A DNA stretch of 9,728 nt from Gemmatimonadota bacterium (GCA_026713285.1 JAPOOT010000180.1:1-9728); one strand, 5' to 3'; shown: positions 1 through 7,955, numbered from the stretch's first letter. Program-made: numbers and translations. The notes: generated by a model from the sequence alone, not told the origin.

Positions 1-265
1 CCAGGCGCCGGGCGTGGATCAGCGGCGTGCCGCCCTCGCTCAGGGTGACGATGGCCGATTCGTCGCGTACCGGAAGCATCTCGCGGTAGCGCCACATGTT
101 GGGTTCTCGCATCGCCAGGATTTCCGGGGTCAGCGCTTCGGTCGCACCGTCCGTGTCGTACCTTGCCAGAAGCGGCCTGGCGCAGTCCGGACACAGGTTC
201 TGCAGCTCGTCCGAAGTAAGCCGTTTGCCGCAGTCGCTGCATTCCAGGTCGATGAGGAAGCTCAT
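1..265 (-). CDS. thrC: Threonine synthase, N-terminal part (cut by the window edge)
   Basis: Threonine synthase is a PLP enzyme that converts O-phosphohomoserine to threonine in the cytoplasm. Only the first 88 codons are in the window. The protein opens MSFLIDLECSDCGKRL and carries a zinc-ribbon pattern, C9-x2-C12 and C25-x2-C28 (around QNLCPDC), followed by PLLARYD. Further on come WRYREMLPV and the motif TLSEGGTPLIHARRL, which marks the start of the PLP fold in threonine synthases that carry this zinc ribbon. The PLP lysine and the rest of the fold lie outside the window. The ATG at 265 has no good Shine-Dalgarno sequence; a GTG three codons upstream (274) is an alternative start. The gene lies 171 nt downstream of the DUF1207-like gene on the same strand and may be co-transcribed with it. 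Another fold-type II PLP enzyme with the same N-terminus cannot be fully excluded. Confidence 0.87.
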   Translation of the reverse strand, partial: MSFLIDLECSDCGKRLTSDELQNLCPDCARPLLARYDTDGATEALTPEILAMREPNMWRYREMLPVRDESAIVTLSEGGTPLIHARRL

Positions 266-436
266 GATCGTCACTTTCGTTTGGGTTTCCGTCGCGGGGG
301 GACGTTCCGCTCTCCTGCGCAGGTCTCCAGTGCAGGTCTCTCGCGCAGCAGGCGGCTTCTTCTCTCGCGCAGCAGGCGGCTTCTTCTCCCGCGCGGCACG
401 CGGTTTCTGCCGTGCGATTCCTCTCCCGCACAGCTT
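266..436. other. GC-rich spacer between DUF1207-like gene and thrC
   Basis: This 171-bp spacer separates two minus-strand genes. About half of it is short direct repeats: three tandem 24-bp units (337-408) and, just beside them, the 9-mer GCAGGTCTC twice with a 13-bp period (319-327 and 332-340). The perfect palindrome CCTGCGCAGG sits at 314-323. Several frames stay open through it because the repeats contain no stops, but none of the translations resembles a protein. I see neither a hairpin with a U-run nor a convincing thrC promoter. Confidence 0.6.
337..408. repeat. 24-bp tandem repeat, three copies
   Basis: Copies lie at 337-360, 361-384 and 385-408. The first two are identical, beginning TCTCTCGCGCAG and ending CAGGCGGCTTCT. 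The third matches them at 20 of 24 positions. The unit length is a multiple of three and contains no stop in several frames, which creates spurious open frames here. The repeat lies downstream of the DUF1207-like stop codon and upstream of thrC. Its role is unknown; replication-slippage expansion is the simplest origin. Confidence 0.9.
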
Positions 437-1321
437 TTACAGGTCGAAGAACAGCCCGATGCCGCCGTAGTTGTCTTCCTGGTGGTGAAACTGTCCGTGT
501 TCGCTGCGTCCCCCGTGGTAGACCAGGGCGACGCGCAGGCCCCTGTTCGCCTCATTGTGAAATAGCAATCCTGCCTGCACCGTGGGGTTTATTGCTACGT
601 CCCCGTCCCGGAAAACTCGCAGGTCGCCGGCGAGATAGGCGCGGGTTGCTCTGCCCGTGCCCGCGAGTGGACCGGAGACCAGTTCCGCACCGCCCTGGAC
701 CCGCCATCGGCGCACGTCCGGGATGGCGTGGTTCGACCACCGAAAGCTTCCATAGACCCGTACGCTTCCGATCAGGGTTCCCCGGCGCGCTTCCCGCACG
801 TAGGACCCATACAGCGTGAAATACTCCCGGCTGTAGGTGAAGGCGCGTTCCGGTCCGTCGTAACCGTCGCCCAGGTGGGCGCTTACGTGGGCGTACTCGA
901 ATCGGCCCGTCATCCCGTCGTTGCCCAGGTCAGCGTGAAATCCAACCAGGTAGTCCGCGGTTTCGAGCGGGAAGGTCGTACCGGACCAGCGAAGTTTCGA
1001 GAAGACGCCGGCGTGGATCCCTGTCCGGAATCGCAGCAGGCCCGCTGCGTCCCATGTATAGTCCGCGGCCTCCCAGGAAGCTCCGATATTGCCGTTCAGC
1101 CGGTTGTTGAAATTCGTTGTGACGGCTAACCGCGCCTCGGTCGGGTCGGCCAGGAGCGGACGGAACAGCCGCTGTTGCGTCGCGGCGAAACGCCAGGACC
1201 CCGCTGCGGCGTCGAATGTCAGGGCGAGCACGAGGCATAACACGCCGGCCCGGGGAAGGTCGCGGTACAGCCGGCCTGCCACACGGGCGAGAACGCGGAG
1301 CGTCGCGCCTGTAGCCGGCAT
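437..1321 (-). CDS. Exported DUF1207-like protein, probable outer-membrane beta-barrel
   Basis: This is a complete 294-residue protein of unknown function. A basic N-terminus is followed by a hydrophobic stretch (about residues 26-40, VLCLVLALTFDAAAG) that looks like a signal peptide with cleavage near the AAA. Next comes LFRPLLADPTEARL (52-65), then alternating polar/aromatic segments typical of beta-strands, including FTYSREYFTLYGSY (161-174), GGRSEHGQF (270-278) and NYGGIGLFFDL at the C-terminus. Ending in an aromatic-rich strand is common in outer-membrane barrels. From memory, the PLLADP, YSREYF and GRS-HGQF signatures match the DUF1207 family, whose role is not established. The ATG has a strong Shine-Dalgarno sequence at 1327-1335 with 5-nt spacing, and a good promoter stands upstream. 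The gene is divergent from aconitase, with thrC downstream on the same strand. Family assignment is fairly firm; the barrel topology is inferred. Confidence 0.75.
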   Translation of the reverse strand: MPATGATLRVLARVAGRLYRDLPRAGVLCLVLALTFDAAAGSWRFAATQQRLFRPLLADPTEARLAVTTNFNNRLNGNIGASWEAADYTWDAAGLLRFRTGIHAGVFSKLRWSGTTFPLETADYLVGFHADLGNDGMTGRFEYAHVSAHLGDGYDGPERAFTYSREYFTLYGSYVREARRGTLIGSVRVYGSFRWSNHAIPDVRRWRVQGGAELVSGPLAGTGRATRAYLAGDLRVFRDGDVAINPTVQAGLLFHNEANRGLRVALVYHGGRSEHGQFHHQEDNYGGIGLFFDL

Positions 1322-1326
1322 TGTTT

Positions 1327-1335
1327 CTCCCTTCC
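1327..1335 (-). promoter_or_regulatory. Ribosome binding site of the DUF1207-like gene
   Basis: On the minus strand GGAAGGGAG ends 5 nt before the ATG at 1321. This is a strong Shine-Dalgarno match and fixes the start used. Confidence 0.8.
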
Positions 1336-1371
1336 GGGAATCGGGGTTATTCGACGATTCGAAGCGCTATG

Positions 1372-1400
1372 ATGGTAGGCCGGGAACCCCCGTTTGTCAA
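1372..1400 (-). promoter_or_regulatory. Sigma70-type promoter of the DUF1207-like gene
   Basis: On the minus strand a perfect TTGACA (-35, at 1400-1395) is followed after exactly 17 bp by TACCAT (-10, at 1377-1372; four of six consensus bases). Transcription would start near 1365, giving a leader of about 45 nt before the ATG at 1321. Spacing and match make this one of the best promoter candidates in the window. Confidence 0.7.
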
Positions 1401-1413
1401 GGTATCCGTACCT
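1400..1413. promoter_or_regulatory. Inverted repeat between divergent promoters, possible operator
   Basis: AGGTA-TCCG-TACCT is a perfect 5-bp inverted repeat with a 4-bp centre. Its left end touches the -35 box of the minus-strand promoter, and it lies 20 bp upstream of the plus-strand TTGACA. The position suits a regulator acting on both genes. The sequence alone does not identify the regulator. Confidence 0.35.
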
Positions 1414-1433
1414 ATCAAGCTGTTGGTTTGTGC

Positions 1434-1462
1434 TTGACATCCTTCAGATATGCTCTTACGTT
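1434..1462 (+). promoter_or_regulatory. Probable promoter of the aconitase gene
   Basis: A perfect TTGACA at 1434-1439 is followed by a 17-bp spacer and a weak -10, TACGTT (1457-1462; three of six consensus bases). It would give a leader of roughly 120 nt before the ATG at 1593. The weak -10 box leaves room for an activator or another sigma factor. Confidence 0.5.
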
Positions 1463-1582
1463 GCTTTTTCTTGAGAAAACGACCACTTCGCCCGTCCCGC
1501 AGGGATCTACGCCCCGAAGGCGCAACCGGTCGGTCCAGCCACAGAATCACTTCCACGACCGTCCGGTGCGAACGGGCAAGAC

Positions 1583-1586
1583 GGAG
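1583..1586 (+). promoter_or_regulatory. Ribosome binding site deciding the aconitase start
   Basis: GGAG within ACGGAG lies 6 nt before the ATG at 1593. The reading frame stays open upstream to 1089, but that extension has no family resemblance, runs antisense through the DUF1207-like gene and crosses the promoter region. This site supports the shorter start. Confidence 0.7.
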
Positions 1587-1592
1587 TTGCGC

Positions 1593-4364
1593 ATGACCAC
1601 GAGACACCAGAACAGCTTCGGTGCCCGCGCCGAATTGAGCACGGGCGGAAGCACCAGCACCTACTATTCGCTTACGCGGGCCATGGAGTGCGGCGCCGGG
1701 GACATTTCCCGCCTGCCCTTTTCCCTCAAGGTCATGGTGGAAAACCTGTTGCGCCACGAAGACGGCGTGGCGGTCTCCGCCGAAGATGTGGCCGCCGTCG
1801 TGAAGAGCGTGGGGGGAGGATCCCCGGAACGGGAGATCGCGTTCCGGCCCGCGCGGGTCCTGATGCAGGACTTCACGGGCGTGCCGGCCGTCGTCGACCT
1901 GGCGGCCATGCGGGACGCCTTAGGGAAACTGGGCGGCGCGGCCGACCGCATCAATCCCCTGCAGGACGTGGATCTGGTCATCGACCACTCCGTCCAGGTG
2001 GACGAGTTCGGAACCCGCCGGGCCTTCGCGGCCAACGTGGACCGCGAATTCGACCGCAACCAGGAGCGGTATCTCTTCCTGAAGTGGGGACAGCGTGCCT
2101 TCCACAACTTCCGCGTCGTCCCGCCTGGCACGGGCATCGTGCACCAGGTCAACCTCGAGTACCTGGCCAAAGTTGTCTTCGTCCGGGAGCGCGACGGTGA
2201 AACGATCGCCTATCCCGACACGCTGGTGGGCACGGACTCCCATACGACCATGATCAACGGACTCGGCGTCGTCGGCTGGGGCGTCGGCGGCATCGAGGCG
2301 GAAGCGGCGATGCTGGGACAGCCGGTATCCATGCTCATCCCGTCCGTGGTGGGGTTCAAGATGTCGGGAGCGCTGCCGGCCGGGGCCACGGCCACGGACC
2401 TGGTCCTTACGGTAACTCAGATGCTCCGGGCTCACGGCGTCGTCGGCAAGTTCGTCGAATTCTACGGTCCGGGCCTGGACAGCCTCTCCCTGCCCGACCG
2501 GGCCACGATCGCCAACATGGCGCCCGAATACGGGGCCACCGTAGGGTTCTTCCCCGTCGACGGCGAGACGCTGGCCTACATGGAACTGACCGGTCGCGGA
2601 CGTGAGGAGATCGCCTTGGTGGAGGCATACACGAAAGCGCAGGGCCTGTTCCGCATTTCCGATTCACCCGATCCCCATTTCGCTGACGCATTGGAACTCG
2701 ACCTGGGCTCCGTGGAACCGAGCATGGCGGGGCCGCGCAGGCCCCAGGACCGCGTGTCGCTGTCCAGTATGAAGCCTTCCTTCCGGAGGGAACTGGCCTC
2801 CATGCTGTCCGACGAGAACCCGGGCCTGTCCGACGACACCGTCGACCAGTGGGTGGACGGCAACGGGCACACACCTGGCGATCTGGGCACGCTGACGAAG
2901 AAGGCGGCGGTCGACATGGACGGATCGTCCTTCGAAGTGGGACACGGATCAGTCGTGATCGCCGCGATCACCAGCTGCACGAATACGTCCAATCCGGCCG
3001 TCCTCGCGGCCGCCGGGGTACTGGCGAGGAAAGCCGTCGAACGGGGCCTGTCTACCCGGCCCTGGGTGAAGACCAGCCTCGCGCCGGGATCGCAGGTCGT
3101 GACCCGGTACCTGGAAGACATGGGCCTCCTCTCCTACCTGGAGCAACTCCGGTTTCACGTGGTGGGCTACGGCTGCACGACGTGCATCGGCAACAGCGGG
3201 CCCGTACCCGCCCCCATCGGCGACGCGGTGCGGGAGTCGAAGCTCGTCGCGGCCGCCGTGCTGAGTGGAAACCGGAATTTCGAAGGCCGCGTGAATCCCA
3301 TCGTCAAGGCCAATTACCTGGCCTCGCCGCCGCTGGTGGTCGCCTACGCGATCGCCGGGCGCATGGACGTGGACCTGTACACCGAGCCTATTGGTACCGA
3401 CCCGAAGGGTGACGATGTATATCTGCGCGACATCTGGCCGACGCCGGATGAAGTCCGTGAGGCCGTGCGCGTCTCGGTGCGCAGGGAGATGTTCCAGTCC
3501 ATCTACGCCGACGTCTTCACGGGGGACGAACGCTGGGCGGAACTGGCCGCGACCGGGGACGAGTCCTATGCCTGGGACGACGCTTCCACCTACGTGAAGC
3601 TTCCGCCCTACTTCGACGGCATGCAGATGGAACCAGGCGAAATCTCGGATATACGGGGCGCCCGCGTACTGGCGGTGCTCGGCGATTCCGTCACGACGGA
3701 CCACATCTCGCCGGCCGGTTCGATCCAGGCCGACAGTCCCGCGGGCCGATACCTGGTCGAGCGCGGCGTCGTACCGAAGGACTTCAATTCGTACGGCGCG
3801 CGGCGGGGCAATCACGAAGTCATGATGCGGGGAACCTTCGCCAACATCCGGTTGCGCAACCGCCTGGCGCCGGGAACTGAAGGCGGCTGGACGAAAACGT
3901 CGCCCGACGCCGAGCCGGTCGCCATTTACGACGCAGCCATGGGATACCGCGCGGCCGGCACGCCCCTGGTCGTCATCGCCGGCAAGGAGTACGGATCCGG
4001 TTCGTCCAGGGACTGGGCCGCCAAGGGACCCAACCTCCTCGGCGTCCGGGCCGTCATCGTGGAGAGCTACGAGCGCATCCACCGCAGCAATCTCATCGGC
4101 ATGGGCATCCTGCCCCTCCAGTTCGAGGAAGGGGAGAGCGCCGATTCACTCGGCCTGACCGGCTTCGAGACCTACGACATCGAGGGGATCGAGGGCGGCA
4201 TCGCGCCCCGGCAGCGCGTCCGTGTCCGCGCCACATCAGACGACGGCGAGATAAAGACGTTCGACACCATCACGCGCATCGACACGCCGGTCGAGGTGGA
4301 ATACTACCGCCACGGAGGCATTCTACAGTACGTATTGCGCGGCCTGCTGAAGTCCGGAGCATAG
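1593..4364 (+). CDS. acnA: Aconitate hydratase, AcnA/IRP type
   Basis: Aconitase interconverts citrate and isocitrate through cis-aconitate in the citric acid cycle, using a [4Fe-4S] cluster in the cytoplasm. The 923-residue product is close to the usual AcnA length of about 900. Cluster cysteines are C462 in ITSCTNTSNP, and C528 and C531 in GYGCTTCIGNSGP; their 66- and 3-residue spacings match the classical enzymes. Other signatures are GTDSHTTMINGLGVVGWGVGG in the N-terminal half, DSVTTDHISPAGSI from residue 698, YGARRGNHEVMMRGTFANIR, and GSGSSRDWAAKG with substrate-type arginine R806 in the C-terminal swivel domain. The ATG at 1593 is chosen for its GGAG site and because MTTRHQNSFGAR leads directly into the family N-terminus. 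The upstream neighbour is divergent; GAPDH follows on the same strand after 162 nt. The stop codon lies in a 33-bp duplication. A 2-methylcitrate dehydratase (AcnD-type) role is possible but no prp genes are nearby. Confidence 0.96.
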   Translation: MTTRHQNSFGARAELSTGGSTSTYYSLTRAMECGAGDISRLPFSLKVMVENLLRHEDGVAVSAEDVAAVVKSVGGGSPEREIAFRPARVLMQDFTGVPAVVDLAAMRDALGKLGGAADRINPLQDVDLVIDHSVQVDEFGTRRAFAANVDREFDRNQERYLFLKWGQRAFHNFRVVPPGTGIVHQVNLEYLAKVVFVRERDGETIAYPDTLVGTDSHTTMINGLGVVGWGVGGIEAEAAMLGQPVSMLIPSVVGFKMSGALPAGATATDLVLTVTQMLRAHGVVGKFVEFYGPGLDSLSLPDRATIANMAPEYGATVGFFPVDGETLAYMELTGRGREEIALVEAYTKAQGLFRISDSPDPHFADALELDLGSVEPSMAGPRRPQDRVSLSSMKPSFRRELASMLSDENPGLSDDTVDQWVDGNGHTPGDLGTLTKKAAVDMDGSSFEVGHGSVVIAAITSCTNTSNPAVLAAAGVLARKAVERGLSTRPWVKTSLAPGSQVVTRYLEDMGLLSYLEQLRFHVVGYGCTTCIGNSGPVPAPIGDAVRESKLVAAAVLSGNRNFEGRVNPIVKANYLASPPLVVAYAIAGRMDVDLYTEPIGTDPKGDDVYLRDIWPTPDEVREAVRVSVRREMFQSIYADVFTGDERWAELAATGDESYAWDDASTYVKLPPYFDGMQMEPGEISDIRGARVLAVLGDSVTTDHISPAGSIQADSPAGRYLVERGVVPKDFNSYGARRGNHEVMMRGTFANIRLRNRLAPGTEGGWTKTSPDAEPVAIYDAAMGYRAAGTPLVVIAGKEYGSGSSRDWAAKGPNLLGVRAVIVESYERIHRSNLIGMGILPLQFEEGESADSLGLTGFETYDIEGIEGGIAPRQRVRVRATSDDGEIKTFDTITRIDTPVEVEYYRHGGILQYVLRGLLKSGA

Positions 4365-4420
4365 CGGCGCGCGCAACACGAGGCAGGCGGAGCATAGCGG
4401 CGCGCGCAACACGCGGCAGG
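4355..4420. repeat. 33-bp tandem duplication spanning the aconitase stop codon
   Basis: Copies at 4355-4387 and 4388-4420 are identical at 32 of 33 positions; the difference is A4381 versus C4414. Each begins CGGAGCATAGCGG and ends GGCAGG. The first copy contains the final aconitase codons and its TAG stop (4362-4364). Because 33 is a multiple of three, the duplicated TAG (4395-4397) is in the same frame. A degenerate trace of a third copy (CGGA, then AGCATAG) follows at 4421-4435. Confidence 0.92.
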
Positions 4421-4526
4421 CGGACGAAAGCATAGACATCGAACCGGCCGAAGCCGGAATTGAAAAAGGGAAATCGGCCCCGGTCGCACGGGACGGTTTC
4501 CCGAAACTTTTGGAGGCATGCGTACC
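4365..4526. other. Aconitase-GAPDH spacer with two small hairpins
   Basis: After the 33-bp duplication the spacer holds two short inverted repeats. CCGGC-CGAA-GCCGG (4444-4457) would form a UUCG-loop hairpin if transcribed on the minus strand. CGGGA-CGGTT-TCCCG (4489-4503) is followed by AAACTTTT immediately before the GAPDH ribosome binding site. Neither has a proper U-run, so intrinsic termination is doubtful. I see no strong promoter, which leaves co-transcription with aconitase plausible. Confidence 0.45.
4512..4516 (+). promoter_or_regulatory. Ribosome binding site deciding the GAPDH start
   Basis: GGAGG is 1 nt from the ATG at 4518 and 10 nt from the in-frame ATG at 4527. Only the second spacing is workable, and it gives MGIRVGINGFGRIGR, the usual GAPDH N-terminus. 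Confidence 0.75.
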
Positions 4527-5525
<999 letters not shown>

Positions 5526-5542
5526 GAAACCTGGAGAACCGT

Positions 5543-7939
5543 CTAAGCGTCGCCCTGTCCGCCCTGTCCGCCCGCTCCATCCTGTCCGCCCGCTCCGACC
5601 GGCCGGATCAGGCGGTAGCCGAGGCCGCGCACGTTGGCGATGTAGGACGGATCGTTTGCTGCGTCGCCGAGCTTCCTCCGAAGACGCTTGACGATGGCCC
5701 GTACGAGTCTCGCGTCGCCGAAGCCGCGCCTGCCCCAGATTTCTCGCAGCAAAGCGTCGTAGGTTGCGATTCTTCCGACGCAGAGCGAAAGCACGCGCAG
5801 CACCTCGTACTCTGTCGCCGTAAGCGCCACCGGCCGACCCGCGATTACGACCTCGCGGCGATCGTAATCGATGGCCAGCTCGCCGAGCACGAAGCGTACC
5901 GGATTGGCCCGCCGGCGGAGGATGGCCCCGATCCGCGCGGTGAGTTCGGTAGGTGAGAAGGGCTTGACGATATAGTCCTCGGCGCCGGCTTCCAGCGCCC
6001 TTGCGATGGTCTCGTCGCGTCCATAGCCCGAGATGAAGATGACCGGCAGGATCGCAAGCTCGGGAATTGTCTGCATGAGTTCGATCCCGTCGGTTTCGGG
6101 CAGCATGAGGTCGAGCAGGACCAGTTTGGGCTTCTCCGCTTCGATGATTTTCGAAATATCCCTGTGTTCGGCCGTGACCAGTGCTGAGTAGCCCGAATCG
6201 GCGAGAGTGTCGCGCACGTAACGCAGGGTCTGCGGGTCGTCGTCCACAACGAGGACACGCGTCGGCTGGCGGCCTTCGGAAGGTATGCCCGAGGACTGGC
6301 GGGCATCGCCGTCCGCTGCGTCTTCGCGGCGCTTTGCCGCAACAGGTACCGTGAAGACGAAGCGTGTGCCCTTCCCCATGCCCGGGCTTTCGGCCCGTAT
6401 GCGCCCGCCATGGGCCTCGACCAACCCTTTGCAGATGACAAGACCCAGTCCCCCGGCCACGCCTGCGTCTTCTTCGGTGCGCCCATACTTGCGAAACAAC
6501 CGCCCGAGCAGTTTCGGCGCTATGCCCCGGCCCTCGTCGGAGACGGAGAGCGCGACGTACACGCCGTCCCGCTCGGCCGAGATTCGGATGGGCGTTGTCG
6601 CCGCCGAATGGCGTGCGGCGTTGGACAGCAGGTTGTTCAGCACCTGCCCGATGCGTTTCCTGTCGGCGAGAACCGGGGGCAGATCGGGCGGCAGGTCGAT
6701 GAGCACGTCGTGTCTGGCGCCTCCGGACAGGAAAGTGTTGCGGGCCTGGTCCACCAGGGCGCCGACGTCGGAGGGTTCGGGGGAGACAGACAAACTGCCC
6801 GTATCGATGCGTCCCGCATCGAGCAGGTCGCCGATCAGACTGTCCATGAGATTGGCCTGTTCATCGATGATACGGAAGAACTGGCGGACTTCGGCCGGGT
6901 CCAGTTCCCGCGAGGCGTTCAGCACCGTCGTCGCCGACCCCTTGATGGAAGTAAGCGGCGCGCGCAGTTCGTGGCTCACCATGCTGAGAAACTCGGCCCG
7001 CGTCCGGTCAAGTTCCTGCAGCGGCGCCAGGTCCTGCATGGTGACCACCACCGACGCAACCGCGCCGTCCTCGCCGCGGATCGGGGTGGCGTTTACGAGC
7101 ATCGTCACACTGCGCCCGTCGGGTGTGGAAAGCACGATCTCCTCGGCCTTCACCGTCTCGGCGCCGCTGAGCACCCGGGACAGCGAGAACTGGTCCAACG
7201 CGATTTCGCGTCCGTCGGCGAAGCGGCAGGTCGCCACCTCGAGTATGGCCTCATAGGATCGGCCCGGTATGCGCAGGTGCTCCACGATCCGCTTCGCCTC
7301 CCGGTTGAATGACGCTGGCGTGCCCGCCACCGCTTCGAACACCACGACGCCCACCGGAGAGGTCTCGATCAGCGCTTCGAGGTCGGCCCTGGTACGCTGC
7401 TCGACACGGTGCGCGCGCGCATTGGCAATCGCGACGGCCGCCTGCGAGGCGAACAATACGAGGACCTCCTCGTCCTCGTCCTTGAACTCCTTGCCGACCG
7501 CCGTTTCGGCCAGATAGAAGCTGCCTACGTGCTCACCACCGTGACGCATGGGCGTACCCAGAAAGGAACGGACGTTCGGCAGTCGGTCCGCCGAAAAACC
7601 GTTTTTGCGCACGTATTCGGACAAGTCCGCGAGCCTCAGCGGCCCCGGCAGGTCGCGGAAGTGTTCGAAGAGTTGCGGCCCTTCGGGCCAGTCCATCAGG
7701 CGCCGATGCTCTTCGTCGGTAAGACCGGAGGAGACGAAGTCCTGGAGAACGCCTGTCTCGTCGATGGTGGTAATGGCGCCGAAGCGGGCGCCGGTGAGCG
7801 CCCTGGCGCTCTCCACGACCTCCCTGAGGACGTTTTCGAGGTCCAGGCTTGCGTTGATACGCAGGATCGCCGCGTTGAGCGCGGCGTTGCGTGCGCACAA
7901 CGCCTGTATCTCCCGTACCGGATCGTCGCGAGCACTCAA
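5543..7939 (-). CDS. Hybrid sensor kinase fused to receiver and OmpR-type DNA-binding domain
   Basis: A complete 798-residue protein that places a two-component pathway in one chain. Domains in order: GAF (about 25-175; FASQAAVAIANAR near its end), PAS (about 184-305), HisKA (about 312-380, FLSMVSHELRAPLTSIKG with phospho-acceptor H323), HATPase_c (about 425-532, N-box NNLLSNAARHS, G1 DEGRGI, G2 GGLGLVICKGLV), receiver (about 560-675, acidic pocket D566-D568, acceptor D610 in LVLLDLMLP, S637, K659 in VKPF) and a winged helix (about 683-780, LTATEYEVLRVL, then RAIVKRLRRKLG and NVRGLGYRL). All catalytic residues look intact. No membrane segment is visible, so it should sense cytoplasmic signals. 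It ends in a Gly/Gln-rich tail with a duplicated GAGGQ unit. The start is TTG at 7939 behind a strong AGGGGAGGG. The gene converges on GAPDH and diverges from the exported-protein gene, a likely target. Domain calls are firm; signal and targets are unknown. Confidence 0.93.
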   Translation of the reverse strand: MSARDDPVREIQALCARNAALNAAILRINASLDLENVLREVVESARALTGARFGAITTIDETGVLQDFVSSGLTDEEHRRLMDWPEGPQLFEHFRDLPGPLRLADLSEYVRKNGFSADRLPNVRSFLGTPMRHGGEHVGSFYLAETAVGKEFKDEDEEVLVLFASQAAVAIANARAHRVEQRTRADLEALIETSPVGVVVFEAVAGTPASFNREAKRIVEHLRIPGRSYEAILEVATCRFADGREIALDQFSLSRVLSGAETVKAEEIVLSTPDGRSVTMLVNATPIRGEDGAVASVVVTMQDLAPLQELDRTRAEFLSMVSHELRAPLTSIKGSATTVLNASRELDPAEVRQFFRIIDEQANLMDSLIGDLLDAGRIDTGSLSVSPEPSDVGALVDQARNTFLSGGARHDVLIDLPPDLPPVLADRKRIGQVLNNLLSNAARHSAATTPIRISAERDGVYVALSVSDEGRGIAPKLLGRLFRKYGRTEEDAGVAGGLGLVICKGLVEAHGGRIRAESPGMGKGTRFVFTVPVAAKRREDAADGDARQSSGIPSEGRQPTRVLVVDDDPQTLRYVRDTLADSGYSALVTAEHRDISKIIEAEKPKLVLLDLMLPETDGIELMQTIPELAILPVIFISGYGRDETIARALEAGAEDYIVKPFSPTELTARIGAILRRRANPVRFVLGELAIDYDRREVVIAGRPVALTATEYEVLRVLSLCVGRIATYDALLREIWGRRGFGDARLVRAIVKRLRRKLGDAANDPSYIANVRGLGYRLIRPVGAGGQDGAGGQGGQGDA
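5551..5596. repeat. Short tandem repeats encoding the kinase C-terminal tail
   Basis: CCTGTCCGCCCGCTCC occurs perfectly at 5563-5578 and 5581-5596 (18-bp period), next to CGCCCTGTC twice in tandem (5551-5559 and 5560-5568). The 18-bp period equals six codons and gives the duplicated GAGGQ unit of the Gly/Gln-rich tail, just before the stop codon. The repeat lies outside the winged-helix domain. Confidence 0.88.
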
Positions 7940-7946
7940 CTGTCTG

Positions 7947-7955
7947 CCCTCCCCT
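7947..7955 (-). promoter_or_regulatory. Ribosome binding site supporting the TTG start of the kinase gene
   Basis: On the minus strand AGGGGAGGG ends 7 nt before TTG at 7939. This strong site at ideal spacing is the reason for accepting a TTG start; no in-frame ATG lies nearby. Confidence 0.75.

Noticed and set aside
337..408. Possible CRISPR array
   Set aside because: The 24-bp units are directly adjacent with no unique spacers and no cas genes are present, so it is a simple tandem repeat.
271..555. Minus-strand frame of 94 codons through the 24-bp repeat
   Set aside because: It stays open only because the repeat has no stop. Half of it overlaps the DUF1207-like gene in another frame, and the product is a low-complexity Arg/Leu-rich sequence.
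1089..1592. In-frame N-terminal extension of aconitase by 168 codons
   Set aside because: It overlaps the DUF1207-like gene antisense, crosses the divergent promoters, and has no aconitase-like sequence. The ATG at 1593 has a proper ribosome binding site.
2949..4082. Long open frame of 377 codons antisense to aconitase
   Set aside because: It mirrors a highly conserved aconitase reading frame in GC-rich DNA, and its translation is rich in Gly, Arg, Val and Asp with no recognisable motif.
4444..4503. Intrinsic terminator between aconitase and GAPDH
   Set aside because: Two small 5-bp-stem hairpins are present, but the first lacks any T-run and the second has only a broken TTTT right against the ribosome binding site.
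4518..4526. Earlier ATG for GAPDH at 4518
   Set aside because: GGAGG ends only 1 nt before it, too close to work. The ATG at 4527 is 10 nt away and gives the standard N-terminus.
6285..7312. Two overlapping plus-strand open frames of 300 codons or more inside the kinase gene
   Set aside because: They lie opposite well-defined kinase domains and show no motif. Both are explained by high GC at the third codon position.
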